Below, in pieces: positions 11,918-12,685 of a stretch of DNA of 12,685 bases; position 1 is the first letter of the stretch; each line of letters starts with the position of its first letter. The notes beneath the pieces are model-generated. The model ran no database searches and was not told the origin of the DNA. It worked only from the letters and a program-made list of their open reading frames with translations. The translations under genes were made by a program, and so were the position numbers. The stretch comes from an uncultured Muribaculaceae bacterium (GTDB lineage Bacteria; Bacteroidota; Bacteroidia; Bacteroidales; Muribaculaceae), in the NCBI GenBank assembly GCA_905207535.1, contig CAJLLX010000051.1, positions 1 through 12,685 of the forward strand, read 5' to 3'.

Positions 11918-12571
11918 TTATTCCTTGATGCCGTAGGCCAGATCGCCGGCATCCCCCAGTCCCGGCACAATATAAGAGTGCGCGTTGATTTCCGGATCCA
12001 CAGCCCCGATCCACACCGTAGTATTCTCCTCTGGGAAGTGCTCACGGATGTAATCCACAGCCTTGCGGCTCGCAATCACCGAAGCCACATGGATATGCTC
12101 CGGCTCCCCCTTGGTGAGCAGAGCCCGATAGCTCAGCTCCATCGATGCACCCGTGGCCAGCATCGGGTCGGCGAGGATAAGCGTCTTGCCGTCAAGCCTT
12201 GGCGACGCCAGATACTCGATGCACACGTCGAAATTCTCCTTCTCCTTATATTTGCGGTAAGCCGACACGAAAGCATTCTCCGCATGGTCGAAAAAGTTGA
12301 GAAATCCCTGGTGAAACGGCACCCCCGCGCGGAAAATCGTCGCCAGCACCAGCGGCGTAGCCACCACATCGCTCTCCATCGTAGCCAGAGGCGTCTTCGT
12401 CGTCACCTTCTTGTAGTCCAGCGTCTTACTTATTTCATACGCCATGATCTCGCCGATGCGCTCCAGATTGCGGCGGAAGCGCAGCATATCCTTCTGCACC
12501 TTCTCGTCGCGAAGCTCCGTCATATACTGGCTTATCAGCGAATCTTGCTCTGCAAAATCAATCACTTTCAT
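11918..12571 (-). CDS. upp: Uracil phosphoribosyltransferase
   Basis: The 217-residue enzyme makes UMP from uracil and PRPP in the pyrimidine salvage pathway, in the cytoplasm. The PRPP-binding loop reads LILADPMLATGASME (131-145), with Ala where many enzymes have Gly. The uracil-binding hood is YIVPGLGDAGDLAYG (200-214), the hallmark C-terminus of UPRT. The central TIFRAGVPFHQGFLNFF (78-94) fits the family flexible region. The length is normal (about 208-218). The ATG at 12571 is preceded by AGGAG five nt upstream, an unusually good Shine-Dalgarno match for this phylum. No TAnnTTTG box is seen in the 100 nt upstream; the palindromic repeat lies 62 nt ahead of the start. The gene stands alone with its own terminator. 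Confidence 0.97.
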   Translation of the reverse strand: MKVIDFAEQDSLISQYMTELRDEKVQKDMLRFRRNLERIGEIMAYEISKTLDYKKVTTKTPLATMESDVVATPLVLATIFRAGVPFHQGFLNFFDHAENAFVSAYRKYKEKENFDVCIEYLASPRLDGKTLILADPMLATGASMELSYRALLTKGEPEHIHVASVIASRKAVDYIREHFPEENTTVWIGAVDPEINAHSYIVPGLGDAGDLAYGIKE

Positions 12572-12576
12572 ATCGT

Positions 12577-12581
12577 CTCCT
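12577..12581 (-). promoter_or_regulatory. Shine-Dalgarno-like site of upp
   Basis: On the minus strand AGGAG lies 5 nt before the upp ATG, within AGAGGAGACGAT. None of the other starts I checked in the window (fklB, the FKBP lipoprotein, pyrH, frr) has such a site, in keeping with the usual weak use of Shine-Dalgarno pairing in Bacteroidota. It could be chance in a purine-rich leader. Confidence 0.45.
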
Positions 12582-12633
12582 CTTTTATTTGTTTTTGTTT
12601 ATATATTTCCTATCTCTTCTCTCCCCCCCTGTT

Positions 12634-12669
12634 CAGTGATCACGCGAGCTCGCGTGATAATCCGCCGCT
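12634..12669. repeat. Full palindromic intergenic repeat, copy upstream of upp
   Basis: This is the second full copy, with the perfect 20-bp palindrome at 12639-12658 and the same CAGTG and ATCCGCCGCT flanks as at 11771-11806; similarity weakens in the pyrimidine-rich stretch after 12669. It has the same orientation as the other copies and lies 62 nt upstream of the upp ATG. Confidence 0.85.
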
Positions 12670-12685
12670 GTCTGCCTTCTCCTTT

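Noticed and set aside
11741..12669. upp as a small mobile unit bracketed by direct repeats
   Set aside because: There is no transposase or integrase and no target duplication. upp carries its own terminator, and each repeat sits upstream of a gene, which fits a regulatory or dispersed repeat better.

Overview
The window looks like chromosomal DNA of a GC-rich gut-type member of the Bacteroidales (phylum Bacteroidota), possibly Muribaculaceae. The phylum call rests on several independent signs. There are two type IX secretion (PorT and PorP/SprF) proteins. There are promoters of the Bacteroidota kind (TTTG about 20 nt before TAnnTTTG), best seen ahead of pyrH. Most starts lack a Shine-Dalgarno sequence, the tRNA has no encoded CCA, and there is a lipoprotein with an acidic run after its cysteine. 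The family-level call is an inference. I see no prophage, insertion sequence, CRISPR array or rRNA.

Layout. Positions 1-1750 (minus strand) hold porT followed 12 nt later by a PorP/SprF-family gene that runs off the left edge. Divergent from porT is a small orphan lipoprotein gene (1885-2328, plus). A short region with direct repeats and hairpins follows, then tRNA-Pro(CGG) on the minus strand with its own terminator, structured leader and promoter-like element. A MATE efflux gene (2816-4195, minus) is divergent from an array of three FKBP-type prolyl isomerase genes (4480-6921, plus). That array closes with a strong terminator.

Next on the plus strand come pyrH and frr (UMP kinase and ribosome recycling factor), driven by a textbook Bacteroidota promoter and closed by a second strong terminator. 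After them lie a radical SAM protein of the wyosine-synthetase-like type and an LD-carboxypeptidase, separated by 7 nt. The latter is convergent with a short malic enzyme on the minus strand, with only 3 bp between the two stop codons. The right end carries upp (uracil phosphoribosyltransferase, minus) with its terminator. A repeat with a perfect 20-bp palindromic core lies upstream of both upp and the malic enzyme gene, with an extra half copy next to the latter.

How the genes relate. The three FKBPs carry three different address labels: none (cytoplasm), a Sec signal (periplasm) and a lipobox (membrane anchored). They look like a set of folding helpers covering successive compartments. PorT and PorP/SprF both belong to type IX secretion. 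pyrH and upp both serve pyrimidine nucleotide supply but are in separate units. The most unusual features are the three-compartment FKBP array with doubled N-terminal modules and the palindromic repeat ahead of upp and the malic enzyme gene. Most of the rest is ordinary core genome.
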